Numbered from the stretch's first letter, positions 42,080 through 55,480 are shown. The stretch is 64,000 bases of DNA from Schistocephalus solidus (GCA_017591395.1 WEDG01000230.1:124001-188000), one strand, 5' to 3'. Translations and numbers: made by a program. Notes: a model not told the origin generated them from the letters alone.

Positions 42080-43790
42080 AGGTGGGCAGCGGCGCGGTTC
42101 GTTTGCTGCGGAGTCCGTAAACTGCTCTGACGGAGGTTTAGTACATCCTGGATTATGTGCGGGACGCATATCCTTGGATTTACTCAGCTAAACGAGCCAC
42201 CCAGGTAGCTTTTATCTCCTGCAGTCGTTATCATCCCGAGCAGTAGCATGTGAAGAAGGTCACCCTGTTTGTGTCTGTTTAGCGATTGTTGTAGTCTTTG
42301 TGCAGCCTAATCTTCTTGCCGAGTAGATTGCGGATTTGTTCTTCGTTTCCACAGAATCAACCCTAGTTTTGATGACATGGGACGAACATTTACATCCAAG
42401 GTGGTGGAGTGGAAGACCTGCCGCAGATGGTTATACTGTGGCGTTTTCGTATACAGCTCTTCCAGGCACTGGGCTCGTTGATTGCTAAAATAGAACCGTT
42501 GCGCCGGCAGCTTCAACAGAGATATGCTTAACTAGCCTGTTAGTCACTTACGTTGTGGTCTCACGCAAGATGGCAGTCGAAGTCGCAGCTTGGAGATGAC
42601 GAGGCATCCAGCCGTCAGTGTTGCAGATCGCCTTGATAGTCGAAACCTCTTGTCGGTCTCGCCTCCAGACGAGAGCTTAGCACAGCAGCTGCCCACGCTC
42701 CGATCGGGGTTTTCTCATTTCCGGCGTTGGAGTGCAGAAGGCGCCGGTTAGGAGAAGACGATGTCATACGCAGGTGAATAGAAGGAGAAGGCTGTAATCG
42801 TTGCAGTCACCGAACCCATTGGAACCCAGCGCTTCCTGTCAGGCAGCATGGTCTGTCCTGCCGCCAACCCAGGAATTCAACTTACGACCTTCGGCACAGT
42901 CAGCAGAAATGTGTGCAGGTCCTCGTAGAGCTTGTTCGCAAATGATTAGGAATGGTCATTGAAGAGGCGTAGCCGCCGACAACAGTGTCGACGTTGGCTC
43001 TCCGAAGAGGCAGGCACAGGTTCATGAAACGGCGGTTGATGCCCTGCGCCAGACGGGTCAGCCACCCCATGATGTTGGCACGGATGGCAAAGGCGACGCC
43101 AGCTTCACGTCCTTCGGCCTTTCGGTGGCCGCTCCAGACGAAGGCGTAGTCAGTACCCACCTTGGCTTTGAGTAGAGAAACGGGTCTCGCTTAGGGCCGC
43201 GATGTAAAACCCGTGACGCGCTAATTCTCCGCCACCGTCCTTCATTCATGGCTGCTAGAATGAGCTGATCCCTTCCAGCAGTCTGTGGGATGGAGTTAGA
43301 AGGGTTGTAGTGAAAGTCTTTGTTGTAGTTGTTCCTTTGGTTTTTCAAACGCCGGTTTGGCCTCTACTGGCCACTGTACAGTTGCAGATGGTATTGTCCC
43401 AACATTTGGGGCAATTTTTCTAGCCCCATCCTACCACGAGGGAGTAAAAAGTGTTCGTCCTAAATATGGTTTACGAGAAAATCCGGAGGGTTGGCGAACA
43501 GTACTATGCGACATGACGTTCTTTAGTGGAAAGCGACCCTAGTTAGCCTGCCCCCGCACCCCCCCATGAGAGTGCATGGAACGTTTTGAAAGTGGGGGGC
43601 GAAGAAAGAGGGATGGGGAGGGCACAGAATCAACATGTGTGGAGACACACATAGCAACTTATACTGTCCCCCGGTTAAACCGACCGGCCGAGACAGGTAC
43701 TGGGGTATGGCCGCCAGGCAAAGCCACAGAGGCGAACTGGGTAACATTTTAGGAATGTAAGTCGCAAGCGATATGACCTACCGCATCTTG
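42080..43790 (-). mobile_element. LINE, 5' portion of a second copy
   Basis: Contains the 5' region (43790-43370, shared with 32330-31790), the endonuclease (43348-42560) and part of the sequence preceding RT (42300-42080, weakly like 30890-30790). The RT core and the tail are absent. A block of about 240 bp at 42300-42540 has no counterpart in the first copy. Confidence 0.72.
42560..43350 (-). pseudogene. LINE endonuclease fragment, decayed
   Basis: The minus frames 43348-43058 and 43160-42900 read YAFVWSGHRKAEGREAGVAF, AIRANIMGWLTRLAQGINRR and VDTVVGGYASSMT, parallel to [29 protein letters not shown] and [13 protein letters not shown] in the first LINE copy. The GDFN segment is not recognisable (a gap near 42900). 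Further matches, LSSGGETDK-like, appear near 42670. Confidence 0.75.
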
Positions 43791-43799
43791 TACGCTGTA

Positions 43800-44170
43800 T
43801 GCCCAAACTGAACACCCCTACCCCTTATCTGAACTCACCCAGTCAGTGTTTCCTCATAATCGCTACTTCTGTTTGGCATAAATGTCAGCAATATGGCTTT
43901 TCATTGAGATTCCAAGCGTTCTCTTATGCGCTCCATAAACGAACCCGAAACAGAAAGTTTTTTTAACAATTAATAAGGCTAATCAGTGGTTCAGTGGTGG
44001 AATTTCGTCAAAGACGGTAAATTTCCCGGTGTAAAATGCTTAATTTCCATTCCTGTGACTTTGTATGCGACATAAAACTCAATACGTTGATTGATTTATG
44101 AACCAGCCAAGTTTAGGGTCTCTAGGAATTCTCGGACTTTGTAGAAGGGGTAAGCGCTAAGAATGCTAGT
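43800..44170. other. Unassigned stretch
   Basis: Nothing recognised. Confidence 0.35.
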
Positions 44171-44179
44171 GTTGTACAA

Positions 44180-45000
44180 ATTCATGAAATGTTAAAGGAA
44201 AGTCCGAAATGGGTTTCGATGTGAAAATATTACTTAAGTAGGGTTGTACTATTAATCAACTTGCATTCTAAAGCCAAAATTGTTCAGACACTTCAAGAAG
44301 GTGGCTTTCAAAATAGTTTCTTTCCAACGGCTTACAGGTGTATACTCTGCGAAAAATGACTTCTCAGTAGTATACATTTCCCCATATACATAAAAATCAG
44401 GTTTCTTTTACCCATTTAGAATCAAATTACTGTTATTTTAGATTTTATACCTGAAGAAAGGGTATGCTTCGGTATTAAGAGAATTTTCAAATTCCCAAAT
44501 AATACTTTATGTATCCTAGCCTTTCACATTTACTAAGGGTTTTTAAATGACATGACGTATACATGCCGTCTATGGAAAATCAAAGCATTTTCAACACTAT
44601 TATGAAGACGGCATATAGTATTTAAAAAAACTTTGCAGTGCACGTGGACCATGCTGTATAAGTCAACACAAGAGTTGGGTTAGAAATTAACGCGTCATGG
44701 TCTTAAAAATCTCCCAGTATGAAACTTTTGTGAACAGTTGCCTTGAAATAGCAGGTATTAGTCTGCGGACTAAACTTGTGTTTTAAAATTTTCTTACATT
44801 TTCAAGTTTCGAAAATTCCCATCGAAGAATTTAAAAGACTAGCACATGTGTGTTTTCGATAAATTCACCTCAGGTCTCCTCGATATATGACTAAAAGATA
44901 TGTAAAGGCCTGATGAGAATTTATCAAAAGTAACCTTATGGTTGCCAAATCATCTTTTGAATTGTCCCACATTTCTAGATATAAATATTGTCGGGAAAAT
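44180..45000. mobile_element. Foldback element E, decayed copy 3
   Basis: The left part (attcatgaaatgttaaagga, gtccgaaatg, aagtagggttgta, cctgaagaaagggtatgctt) follows copy 2. The right end (minus strand gaaatgtgggacaattcaaa) still resembles the inverted left end. Divergence is high. Confidence 0.5.
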
Positions 45001-45059
45001 CGACCATTGGTTAGTGTAGGTGAGGGGTAGTATATTGGCGTCCTTCGAGGCACTCCGAA

Positions 45060-48000
45060 AATTGCATATGATAATAATCATAGAGATGAAAACGTAAACC
45101 AGCATAAATCGGAAGAGACCTGCTGCAGCACTTAAGGCACGGCTAAAGTTAGTTCTTGGCCATCAGAAATGGCCGGGTGGGTCACATACGCCCTCCCATC
45201 AAACATTGATATCCCGAATACAGAGCATGGCAGACAAAGCGGTTTGCCACTTTTTTCTGAAAGGTGATGATAACGAAGATATGCGCTTGGGGTTGCACTG
45301 GCGCTACTCCATCAAATCTCCTGTGGGGCCAATTCCACAGCAGACAGAAGCATGAGAATGCCCAGGTGGGTGAAGATGTCGCAGCAGCTCTCTGGCAGAC
45401 GTGGACCAATCAGCAGCTTTTAGAGTAATTGGTTGTCTCATACTTGCGCAGGTACAGCTCACCTTGCGACAGAAAATACTGTCTCAAATATTGCAAAACG
45501 TGGCAAAGTAGGCGAACTGCAAAAACAAACGCCTGATTAACACATAGACAGTAGAATTCACTTCTCACAAGACCCACACCTGTTTGTTCCCTCAAATTGA
45601 AAGTCTATAAATAGACTATATGACTGTCAAATCTACTGATTCCCGTGAAATTCGCCCTTCAACTGGAGAGTGCGTTGAAGTCCAATGGTGCAATGAGCAG
45701 GTTCTACCCGTACAGTGCTCCTATCTATCTACAAGCTTTTTGGCAGTTAGTTGGCCTATTTGAGGTCTGTCTGTGTTGGGGTAGCTATGGCGTTATTTCA
45801 ACGTTCTTGCTGTTTACAGTGAAGTTCCATGATGATCACCTTTTCTAGGTGTCACAGGGTCTACATGACGCAGCAGCAATCCACTTAGCACACCCATTAC
45901 TGGTCCAGTAGGAGACGCACTTTGCCTCACTTTGGTGAGTCACCGATGCCGATATGAAACGCGAATGGTGCACCGCAGATTTTGTGAAGTAGCAGAACTA
46001 GCATTAATTCCGTAGTGTTCAGAACTGATAAAGATAGTCACAGGCCTATTCATTTATTCCTTGAAAAATATAGGGTACCATTCATTTTCGGGGATTCTCT
46101 AGCGCAATTCTCAAATTATACAAGGTATTGCTTATCGGTGATAAGGCCTTCTTACTGGTTGAATGACAGGTATGTGGGATGGTAAAAATTCGTAAAAACC
46201 ACTGATTGAAAAGAAGTTCATTGGTAAGGGTAAAAAGTAGAATAACTATCAATACATCTCTCCTCATCTACAGTTTGCGAGCATCCACCTGGCTAGGTAT
46301 GCGGATGAACAAATCCGTAAGTATGGAAATGCTGAACTACAGTCTACGGTGGAACACGCTCGCTTAAAATGACGGATTGCCACTCACAGGCATTCTGATC
46401 CTGGTTAACGAAGAAGTTCAAAACACCTGTTAGAGGTATTTAATATGCCTCAGTCAGTTAACTGGTAAAAAAAAATAATCTAAGGATTTAATTAATTATT
46501 TGCTGAAATAACTGATAGTTCAGAAAGAAATTTGAATATTAAAAGATAGTTTCGATCAGACGTATTTGATGGACGCCTACAGAAACAGTTAGCTGTAGAA
46601 TTCAGTTAACGAAGGTAATTTTTTAAAGTTACTTCGTTTAATTTTAGAGGCCAGAAAAAAACAATTGTTTCATGTGCAACAGGGGGTTCATCTATCATTT
46701 TGGAGCATGTTGATTCGGTCTTTTAATACAACATCTACGCAAGGCCAGTCTGCTTATAAAGTTGAAGCGGAGGCCGTTTGGAGGTCTGACTTAAGCTCAA
46801 ATCATGGACTTTGATCCAGATTTCTGGTAATGAAGCTCTATGAAAAAAACCTTACTGAACACATTCCATCCACAGTAGATAAGTGGCTAGCCAAATGGAA
46901 CCCGATCCCATGTGCTCAAAGAACCTCCGCACATATTTATGCCTAAGCTCGTAAGGTCTGCTGAGCGTGGTGTTTAGTTTTCCTCATATCCAACCATTTT
47001 TGGTCTAAACGCTTTTACCTGCCTCTGATCCCCAGTGCATCCTGCTACACTTAATCATCGCAATCTTTTTTTAGGGTTGTTAGTTTCTATGAGAAGGAAA
47101 CTTGGAAGTGTTCGCTTACATTCACCCACCTTCCCGCAGGCAGGAGAGGTGAATAGCAACGCCCCTTATTACACGTGACTTTGCACTAATATTTAGGGAA
47201 ATTAGGGTTATGGTTAACTCAAGGCCCAGTGCTACGTTTAAGGTTGGAGTTAGGGCTAATATCCTTAACATTCTAACATCCTTAGGGCTAACATCCTTAT
47301 TTCCGTGCCCTGCCGTGGGAGGGACATAAACGACTCGACACTGGTTGCAAGTATTGGGTCGTCAAATAGGAAATTTGTGGTAAGGCATTTGGTAAATATT
47401 TAAAGCTTCTTCATCCACGTTGGTATTACATTTTGATATTCTTTTTGTTTTGTTAGAAAGCTGCCCGCACATATTTCCTCGTTCGATATAATTTTGTACT
47501 AAAAAATATTAAAAACTGTTTTTATTATTCTTCTTTAAAGATGGAAAAGTCAGCATGTCGTTTGATATTGAAATATGAGTTCTTAAGAGGAAATACAGCA
47601 TCGCTGTCAGCTCATCATATCAATAGCATATCATGCACTAATTTACTAAACAGTAAACTTTATGAAATTGTTTTAGAAAATTTCATTCTGATAAATTTGA
47701 TCTCAGGAATGAGCCACGCGGTCAGCTAGAATCAAAGGTGAATGAAGATTAAATGAAAGTCACCGTCGAATTAGATCCATTTCAAAGTGAACATGAATTC
47801 CCGCTGATGTTTGCTGTTAGCAAACAAGCAATATTAAGTACCCTAGCTGAAGTGAGTAAAATGAAGGAGTTGAATATGTAAGTTCTAAATTGACGGAATG
47901 AAAAGCAGTATCAACGAGGTTTGGAAGCTTACAGCATGTTACTTTCGCATCCCAAAAATATTCTTTTTTTGAATCGAATTGTAAACTTTAATGAGAAAGA

Positions 48001-49590
48001 GATCCAATACGATAACCGATAACGTTCAGCATATAGGGTATACAAAGACAAACCACAAAGCACAGACCAAAGCGTAATATTCATCAAAAGAAACGGATAA
48101 TGTGCATTTGGTGGTCTGGTGCAGGTGTGCTAGCTTATGATTTCATGAAGCCTGACTTGTCAATCGTGGCAGAAGTATACTGCAACTAGCTGGAGCGACT
48201 GATCCAAAAATTTGCAGAAAAACAACCTACACTGGTCAACAAATCGACTCCTACTCTATTGCACGACAAGGTTAAAGCACACGCCGCATAAATGACAGTG
48301 ACAAAACTACTAACGTTGTAAGTCCTCCATCGTTCCTCATAGTCACCTGGTCCTTACCTCACGGGCTACCACTTCTTCCAGAATTCCAATAAATTACTCA
48401 TACGAAACAAATTTACTTCCGACAATGTCATAAAACAGGCTTTCCAAGATTTCATCGACTCTCTATTACCAGACTGTTATACCATCTGACTCAACAAGCT
48501 GCTGCTGAAATGTTAAAAGTGTATTTATAGTATGGACACATATTTTGCAAAATAAAACCCCTCCTTGTTTTTATAAAACATTAACAGTCTTTCTGTTTAT
48601 CTAAAGAGTTACTACTTCACGACCCAATAAACACGTACCCGAAATGGAAAGCCATGCGATCGGTCAAGGCCAAAAACGCACCCTAAAATATACACGCGAT
48701 ATAACATAATCATTACCATCTTTTCATTTTGCATTGTTAGCCTGCAATTTTTTCATCAAGAAAGAAGAAAACCTCAAAAGGAAATTTTTGTTGCAGATTA
48801 GAACAAACCCTTTTTTAGGTTCTATATCATAATTCACGCCTAGGCGGGAAATTTGTTGAAACAGGCAATCTCACCAAACCGATCAACCTGCACGTGGTGA
48901 TTCTGATGAGATCAGGTCAGAAGCCGCCAGAAAAACAATTGCCGATGAAGAGAGTTCAAAAAATGATTGAGCACATATTGCAGATGGTCTTCTGTAACAA
49001 ATCAGGGTAGGAAAGGATAACAATTAGGGTTCGGGTTTAAATTGGGAAACGAAAGTAACCACACAGCAGGAATAATCAGCTACACCTGCTTCAAAAATAT
49101 GCCTTACGTGGGGCAGATTAACCAGAATAAGTTAGAAATATCAAGCTATTCATCTATTCTAAAGTGAAGCACGTAGAATGTGAAGCTTTCAACAATTCCG
49201 TTAACTAACATCCTCATAAGAATGATAAATTAGTTTAAGTTTCGTATTTCCAAGTAGTTTGTTGTCCATCTATCCAGATTTACCATACTGGTTTTACCAG
49301 GTACTGGCTTAATGCCCAAAAATCTATTTTGCCGAAGTTATGCCTCTGCATGGCAGAGTTGAGAGGGGTCAGCGCATCCGTGGGAACTGCAGCATTCCTC
49401 CTGATCTTTTCTGTCTATACCCATGCTGCAAAATTTCCGTTTATTTTTCCGTTACTTCGATATAAATGCGCTAGCTTGGAGGGGATCAATTGGAATGAAG
49501 CAAGTTGCCACCCAAATACGCTAAGATTTGTAGGCTACTTCGTGCATATTGCCATTCTGCTCCCGCTGTTGCATTGGTGGCGGTAAGGAC
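45060..49590. other. Long unassigned stretch
   Basis: About 4.5 kb without a recognisable gene. It includes a decayed telomere-like tract in the TTAGGG orientation at about 47195-47300 (aattagggttatggtta, gttagggctaatatcc). The rest is AT-rich with frames below 90 codons and no domain. Confidence 0.4.
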
Positions 49591-49595
49591 CGCAC

Positions 49596-49675
49596 AAAAA
49601 ATCCTATCAAAATCCAATCAAAATCCAATCGAAATCCAATCAAAATCCAATCAAAATCCAATCAAAAATCCAATC
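49596..49675. repeat. 11-bp tandem minisatellite, about seven units
   Basis: Unit AAAATCCAATC repeated with few changes, then a short CCG run. It yields an artificial Lys-Ser-Asn-Gln-Asn-Pro-Ile frame. Confidence 0.95.
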
Positions 49676-49784
49676 ACCACCGCCGCCGCCGCATGGGGAA
49701 AGTGAGGTTGTGTCGGAAATGCCTTTGTCGGTACTGTTAGTTTGCCTATAAAGGGAAGATCTTCTATGAATCGTGGGAGGCCAC

Positions 49785-49786
<2 letters not shown>

Positions 49787-49849
<63 letters not shown>

Positions 49850-49858
49850 TTCTCTCTC
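49787..49858. repeat. (TC)n microsatellite
   Basis: 72-bp TC run with one short break near 49848. Confidence 0.95.
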
Positions 49859-50219
49859 AGCCGTACTGTCTTTCAGTGCTTTTGAAACCAACTTCGCGAG
49901 CATTAGGGTTCATGAAGTAAAAAAAAGGGTGGGTATGCTCATGACCAGACAGGTAACGCAGCAATCCACTTACTGAATCTGATTAATGTTTCCTTAAAAA
50001 GTCCCGGTCACTTATGCAAATAAATTTAAATCCAAATGGCATCTTATTACCTGACCTATATATCCACTGACGCATACAGTCGCCTCCAGTGATATACAGT
50101 TCGATCTTCGGTTTCGATGAAATGCGCCGTATGCCCAACAACAAATTTCTGCAAGGAAGATGACTTGCCCGTTAGTGAAGTTACAGTATTACTAGAGCTG
50201 CGCTGCTTCTATCACATTA

Positions 50220-50375
50220 TCGCCTCCTCCCTCACCTGGGCAGGATGTCATGATCAAGTCAAGACAACGAGAGGCTGGAGAGGGCGAAGGTGGCTGGCGC
50301 GGCCGGAGTCGCCACCTCTGGTTTGGAATCTCAAAGAGACCACATTAGAAAGTAGCACTTTGGACATTCATCAGG
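50220..50375 (-). repeat. Dispersed repeat C, partial copy
   Basis: Retains ctcctccctcacctgggc, tgtcatgatcaagtcaagac, ggtggctggcgcggccgg and accacattagaaag. Confidence 0.65.
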
Positions 50376-50419
50376 CTCCGATAGAAAGATAATGCCAAGA
50401 CGATTGGAGTTGGGTTAAA

Positions 50420-51740
50420 GTGCAGTGGCTAACAAAGCCACCCAGTCCATCTACGCGTGCCACTCACGACCTGGGAAAAACAATATGTACAAGGCTTTTG
50501 AAAGGGCAATTCCGGATCTAACATGCATGAGAGTGCCATAAATGCAATATTAAGAAAGAACCATATCAGCATACCTCTTTATGCTGAAGGGAGGACCAAG
50601 ATATCCCGTCCAAACGACACACAGTTTCAATGATGCCCTCTGAAGGCTGACTTATAAAATTTACCTAATGTGCTTTGATAAAAGTTGTCAAAAAACAACG
50701 GATGCCTGGATTAACACCGCAATCTAATTACAGAGGTGGAACTTCGCTAAATTATAATTATCAAGGGCCAAATGGACTAGAGGCGCCTTCGCATTTAACC
50801 AGTCACTTAATTGGCTACATATTTAACCATACTACCAAGGTGTAAGCGACTACAAACGGCTTAATTTTCCCTGAATTTTGGACATAACCACGTAGCTTTT
50901 CTCGGACGTTAACACTTTCGACTCAAAACGTTTACAACTTAACGGGAACCGGTCCTATAGGTTCTGCTAAGCAATTGAGGAGTTCTTACTGACAAAGACA
51001 GGGACGCTTATGGGGACATTTCTGACTTATCCACGGTCATTAGCCCATGATAGCTCGACTCCAAGATGCACAACTGAGGTTCGGCACTGAGTCAATTGGT
51101 TATTGATTAGTGTTTTCTTCAGTGAACTAACACACTGGCATCATGTTGGCTGAGCTTGTGATCAGGTGCTCAGGTGAGAGAGTTGTCGATCACTCGGTAC
51201 AACGTTTCCGCTGTTTCTTGTAGCTGAGAGCCTACAGCTCACATAGGTAATGTTGTGGGTAATAGCAACAAATAACGGCTTGACGGTTAAATAATCCATC
51301 AAAAGCTATTCCAATGTCTCTGTCCTTGTCCGTAAATCCATCTGATTTATCGTTAACTAGTCTCTATGCCTGTGCAATATGGATGTCCTTGTACATCGAA
51401 AAACTGATGAATCGCTCCATACATCAGTTTGTCTCACAGAAACATATTCCAGGGTCATCCTACACTTTGAGAGTACCCCCCAGTCTCTCCTCAAACGGGT
51501 TTTGTTTACAGTTGCCTAAATCGAGCTAAACCACGCTGCTCTGATGAAGAAATTTATCACGGAGAAATGAAGTACCTCTCTGAATTATTCTCCGAAAATG
51601 GATACCCACGTGACCCATGTCTGAAGTGACAAGAATTCAAGCAGAAATGCAGTTCATACGATATAACCACCAGGCACAAAAAACAATGATCTGGTGAACT
51701 CTCCTCTGTTTAAAAATGCATCTAAAGTAGTTGAAAGATA
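50420..51740. other. Unassigned stretch
   Basis: No gene or repeat recognised. Confidence 0.4.
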
Positions 51741-51745
51741 ACTGA

Positions 51746-52320
51746 GGAAACAACAGATACAAGTAGCCTACCACTTAGCATAAACCTTACACTCACGGCT
51801 TGTACACCCGAAAGACAGGGGTGGCTACCTTGATAGAAAAGTGGTTGTGTACAAAATACCATGTTCCAGTTGTGATGCCGTTTATTGTGGCCGAAATGGG
51901 AAATCCGTCTTAACCCGTCTACACGAAAATCAGATCGTGGTAAGAAAACGATCCCATCTGGCCGAACTGGCCATGCATATGCTGGAGACCAGCATAAATT
52001 TGTGCGGGAGAACACACAGATTGTTGACATCGGCCCAATCAGAGAAGTCCGTGAATTCCTGGAAAAAATGCACGCAGCTGAGGTATGCATCAATCGGCAT
52101 ATCGATTTGGATGCCACATACAAAATTAGCAAGGACAAAGTTCAAACGTACCCAGTCAATGACGAAGGGAGGACAAAATGTACTTAAGGCATATTGGCGC
52201 AGATAACGTTTAACTTAAGAATTCTTCGCTATACATAATTAGTTAGTTGTTTTGTATGCTCCCATAGTCTGACGATGAGCTATCGGACCAGTTTCGAACA
52301 TTTACACTTAAACGTTTCTA
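51746..52320 (+). pseudogene. PLE family A fragment: GIY-YIG endonuclease, frameshifted
   Basis: From caacagatacaagtagc the plus strand follows the PLE A copy at 8360-7780. The frame 51841-52206 begins VVYKIPCSSCDAVYCGRNGK and SVLTRLHENQIVVRKRSHL, the Cys pair and GIY-YIG core; the expected GQTGK is GRNGK. The rest continues in a second frame as HKFVRENTQIVDIGPIREVR, EFLEKMHAAEVCINRHIDLD. A single shift near 52000 would explain the break. No RT is attached. The 3' end near 52269-52299 has the family's hammerhead-like motif. Confidence 0.85.
52269..52299 (+). ncRNA. Hammerhead-like motif at PLE A 3' end
   Basis: CTGACGA (fits CUGANGA), a weak GAGCT/AGTTTC helix, then GAAC in place of GAAA. 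Aligned with 7786-7816, the conserved frame is CTGA-GA, GAGCT, GACCAGT, TC, GAA. Degenerate. Confidence 0.35.
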
Positions 52321-52339
52321 TTTTCCTAAATAAGTTTCT

Positions 52340-53280
52340 GTCTTCCGAATTAAATATCTTGGGAGGCTCGTATTTCAATTATTCACTGTGTCCATGTCCG
52401 AAAACTTGAATGTTCCAAAAATAGATGGCAGTCAGCAGAAGTGCATGCACCCAAATTTTGTCTGACTGCGGCCACTCCGTGAATAGAGAAATATCGATTA
52501 ACGTCACGGCGTTGCGAGCCGAAGTTTGCGTCACTCGTGTGCGCACCGCTTGTCATGCGTGTTAGGCCGACCGAAGGTGACGTGAGTGGGCGGCAGCACT
52601 GACATCCGCGAAGGTGGTCAGTTACGCCTCCAAGGCAAGGTGGAATTGCTCATTTCCCAAGTGCAATTAGGATAGATTGGTACACGCTACTGTCACAGGG
52701 CAATGGTCGGTTCCTGCACTCACTTTGGGCGAGTTTATACTCCAGCTTTGGGAAACCAGGGGTCTATTTTGTCTTTGAGCGTCCAACGCCCTACCGCCCG
52801 TTATCCTGTCGGATGTGATTTGGCATATTAACTATGGTGAAGTGGTGCTCACGTATCAGGTTACGACACGTGCTCGCCCCGTAACTTTTGAATTTTAAAC
52901 TGAAAAGTCACAACTCCTTTTCTTTTATAACCTTAGCCTAGATTTCCTTTGAGGACGAACTGTTTTTGGAGAAACGTGCACACATTTATTCAAGTTTTTT
53001 TCGTAGGACACGAGAATAGGAATCCCCGCCTCCTTCTACAGGTGTTCGTGTGTTAAGTGTCTGGGAGATACGGGTTTGTGTTAAGGTTAGGTATGGGGTT
53101 TTAGGTTAGGGTTAGGGTGAGCTTTGGTGTCCCCCAAACGTGCAGTCGGGCTAGATTGGCACGACCAGCACGTGGGCCATATCAGGGCCCGACATGCGTT
53201 ATTCGGATTTGGTTCCCATAACAAATGCTGAGCACGGGGGCGTGATAGCACGCGTGGATACAAGCTCACGCCGTACGAGC
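52340..53280. other. Mostly unassigned; short telomere-like tract
   Basis: A run ggttttaggttagggttagggt lies near 53097-53118 (TTAGGG orientation). The remainder has no recognisable feature. Confidence 0.4.
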
Positions 53281-53284
53281 CCTT

Positions 53285-53445
53285 GATCCCGCCTCCGGTC
53301 TTCTTAACTCTATTTTGACACCGGGCACAGACGTGTGAGGGAAGAAAGTGTGCGGTAGTTGCAGCAGAAGTTTACTATCGCTTCAACTTAACCCACGAGC
53401 AAGTCACCGTCCCTGCAGGACTAGACGGTCGAACTGCCGGCTAGC
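53285..53445 (+). repeat. Dispersed repeat C, partial copy
   Basis: Contains gcctccggtcttcttaactc, tattttgacaccgggc, gtgcggtagttgcagc, gagcaagtcaccgtccctgc and gacggtcgaactgcc. Confidence 0.7.
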
Positions 53446-55180
53446 GTTAAGGTAGGAGCAGGGTTAATGAGTTGGATAAGGATCGCTGCTAGCGGAAGGC
53501 CACAGAAATATGCATATTTGCTGGATTTTAGTGCTAAACCACCTCTATTATGGTTGTTGTTTTCGTTTTACGTGACTGGCCAGTTTTCGTAAAAATGCTT
53601 CATACAGAAACGGTAAGAGTGCCATCTAACGTTATTTATTATTTATGCCTGCCTGTTCGCGATAAAAATCTACCACGTAAACACTTATACAGAATACGTT
53701 TGAGTAGGTTCATAACAGGTACTGAAATTTGAGAAGGTTATTCCTGTTATCTGCTGAACTCCTCTGAGACACTCTAGACTTTAATAGACCAAATAAACCA
53801 CAGTGCATAGTTTTCGCTTATTTCTAGTGCATGAACAGCTACCCTTAATTAATCATGATATGAATTCTTTATTCTGGGATTGCTTGAGATTTGAAAATCT
53901 CCCTGCACACACATCCGACCTAAAGTCATAGAATCTGGAAAAGCACAACGGTCAGTAAGGTGCCATGTGGTTACGATTTATGTAGCAAGGTCTGAGCGGA
54001 GATAGGCTAGACTGTATAACAAACAATGATCAGGTAATTCTTTCCTGTCTAGGATCTGATCACACTGCATTGCCCAGTGGAACATGTTACGAAACGGTTT
54101 TTAGTATGCTGGCTTCAATCGACCTATCATATGATTTTTAATTTCCTGGTTTCGTCATTAGACTCGCTCCGAAGCTCTGAGCATGCCGAAAAAACTGCGT
54201 TTCTTCCAGTAAAGAGGGCCTCCGGATTTTCTGCTGCTGTCTAGCAAGTGGAGGATTTGAATCTGACCCTTTTGGAAGTATAGCCTATAAGCCCAAACAA
54301 TTCGATTCAAAATTTCACGTATAAGAAAGGAACCGGCGTTGTTGCTATGGTGTTGATGCACTGAGGCATCCTCACTGAAATACAAAGGACGGCAGCTGGT
54401 TAGTATAGCATTACCATTGAGGTAAAAAAATATAAAATAGGAAAACAATCAATCGAAAAAGGGCTAACTCCTAATGTTTAACCCCTCAGCTTTACCGAGT
54501 CAATTTGGTTTATTTGTGCATCTGTCCATGGCCCAGTTGCAGCTATTTACAGCAAGTTGGCGTGAAAATCGTCAGCTAAAATGGGGCGCCTCTAGCTTAA
54601 TCTGTTTAGTACAGCGATTATCGTCAACCCAACTCCGTTGTTGATTGCAGCATTTATGCTGCTATCTCGAATCCTTCTGGCATGTATGCAGACGTTTTGT
54701 ACCAGGTCAATGGTATGGAATCGTACCAGCCTGACTTCCACTGGCCTGCACCGTTTTATTTTTCCAACCTTCACGCTAGCCTCCTGTTAATAGATCTGGT
54801 CGTGTGCGTTATTCATGGGGCTGTTGAACGAAAAAATTCCAGCCATCCACTCTTCTCAGGCTCTTGGGACGGAGATAAAAGGCGCTCTCGCAAATGTGAC
54901 AAGTTCGGCAAACCTGGAGGGTTTTTTCCTCTACAACCTCAAATATATCTACCAACCAGGGTTAGTTGGGTTTCACAGGACTCCAGGCGATGCAAGAGCC
55001 TGTGGATGCCTGGGAGCATAGAAACTTAGCTACGTTCCCGCCCCATCTCAATGGGTAACCTTTCAACTTTAACATTGCACAATGTACGCTGAAAAAAGGA
55101 GACGCAGAAGGGTGAAGAGGTATGACACCATAAAAACTGCTTCACAGGACATACGAAAAGCTACCCCTAGGCCAAAGGAC
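53446..55180. other. Unassigned stretch
   Basis: The plus frames 54682-55029 (115 codons) and 54815-55021 run directly up to the PLE C fragment but match no domain I know. They may be PLE upstream sequence or chance. Confidence 0.3.
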
Positions 55181-55189
55181 CCACTGCCA

Positions 55190-55480
55190 CGGCATGGCAC
55201 GTTTGGAGTGGTTTACCGGATCTGGTGTGGTTGCTAACAAAGCATGTACATCGGTGAAACCGGGAGATTACTCCGAAAGCGAATGACCGAGCACGCAGTG
55301 GCAGTGAGGACGAAAAAGCCCACTCAACTGTACTTGGCTATATTTTCAAGTTTCACGAGGCCTGAATTCCTGATCTCACTCACACTACCCACATGCGCCA
55401 CGTTTCAGTGGCAGAAGTTGGTGGCGAACAACTGCACTCTCTAGGACTCCATGCCAAACACACACCACTTCGTCGGTCTC
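55190..55480 (+). pseudogene. PLE family C endonuclease fragment
   Basis: The plus strand reads GVVYRIWCGC, then after a stop MYIGETGRLLRKRMTEHAVAVR (about 55243-55310), the GIY-YIG core with Arg and Glu-His. It corresponds to 41321-41430 of the larger PLE C copy and preserves the YIG better. RT is absent and the 3' part is unrecognisable after about 55480. Confidence 0.8.

Noticed and set aside
45150..45180. ttggccatcagaaatggcc, similar to the GAAATGGCC part of the SINE ribozyme
   Set aside because: Only the GAAA-side half matches; core and stems are absent, so it is not annotated as a ribozyme.
51541..51572. CTGATGA followed by GAGAAAT
   Set aside because: No complementary stem II between the two elements and no stem I; chance.
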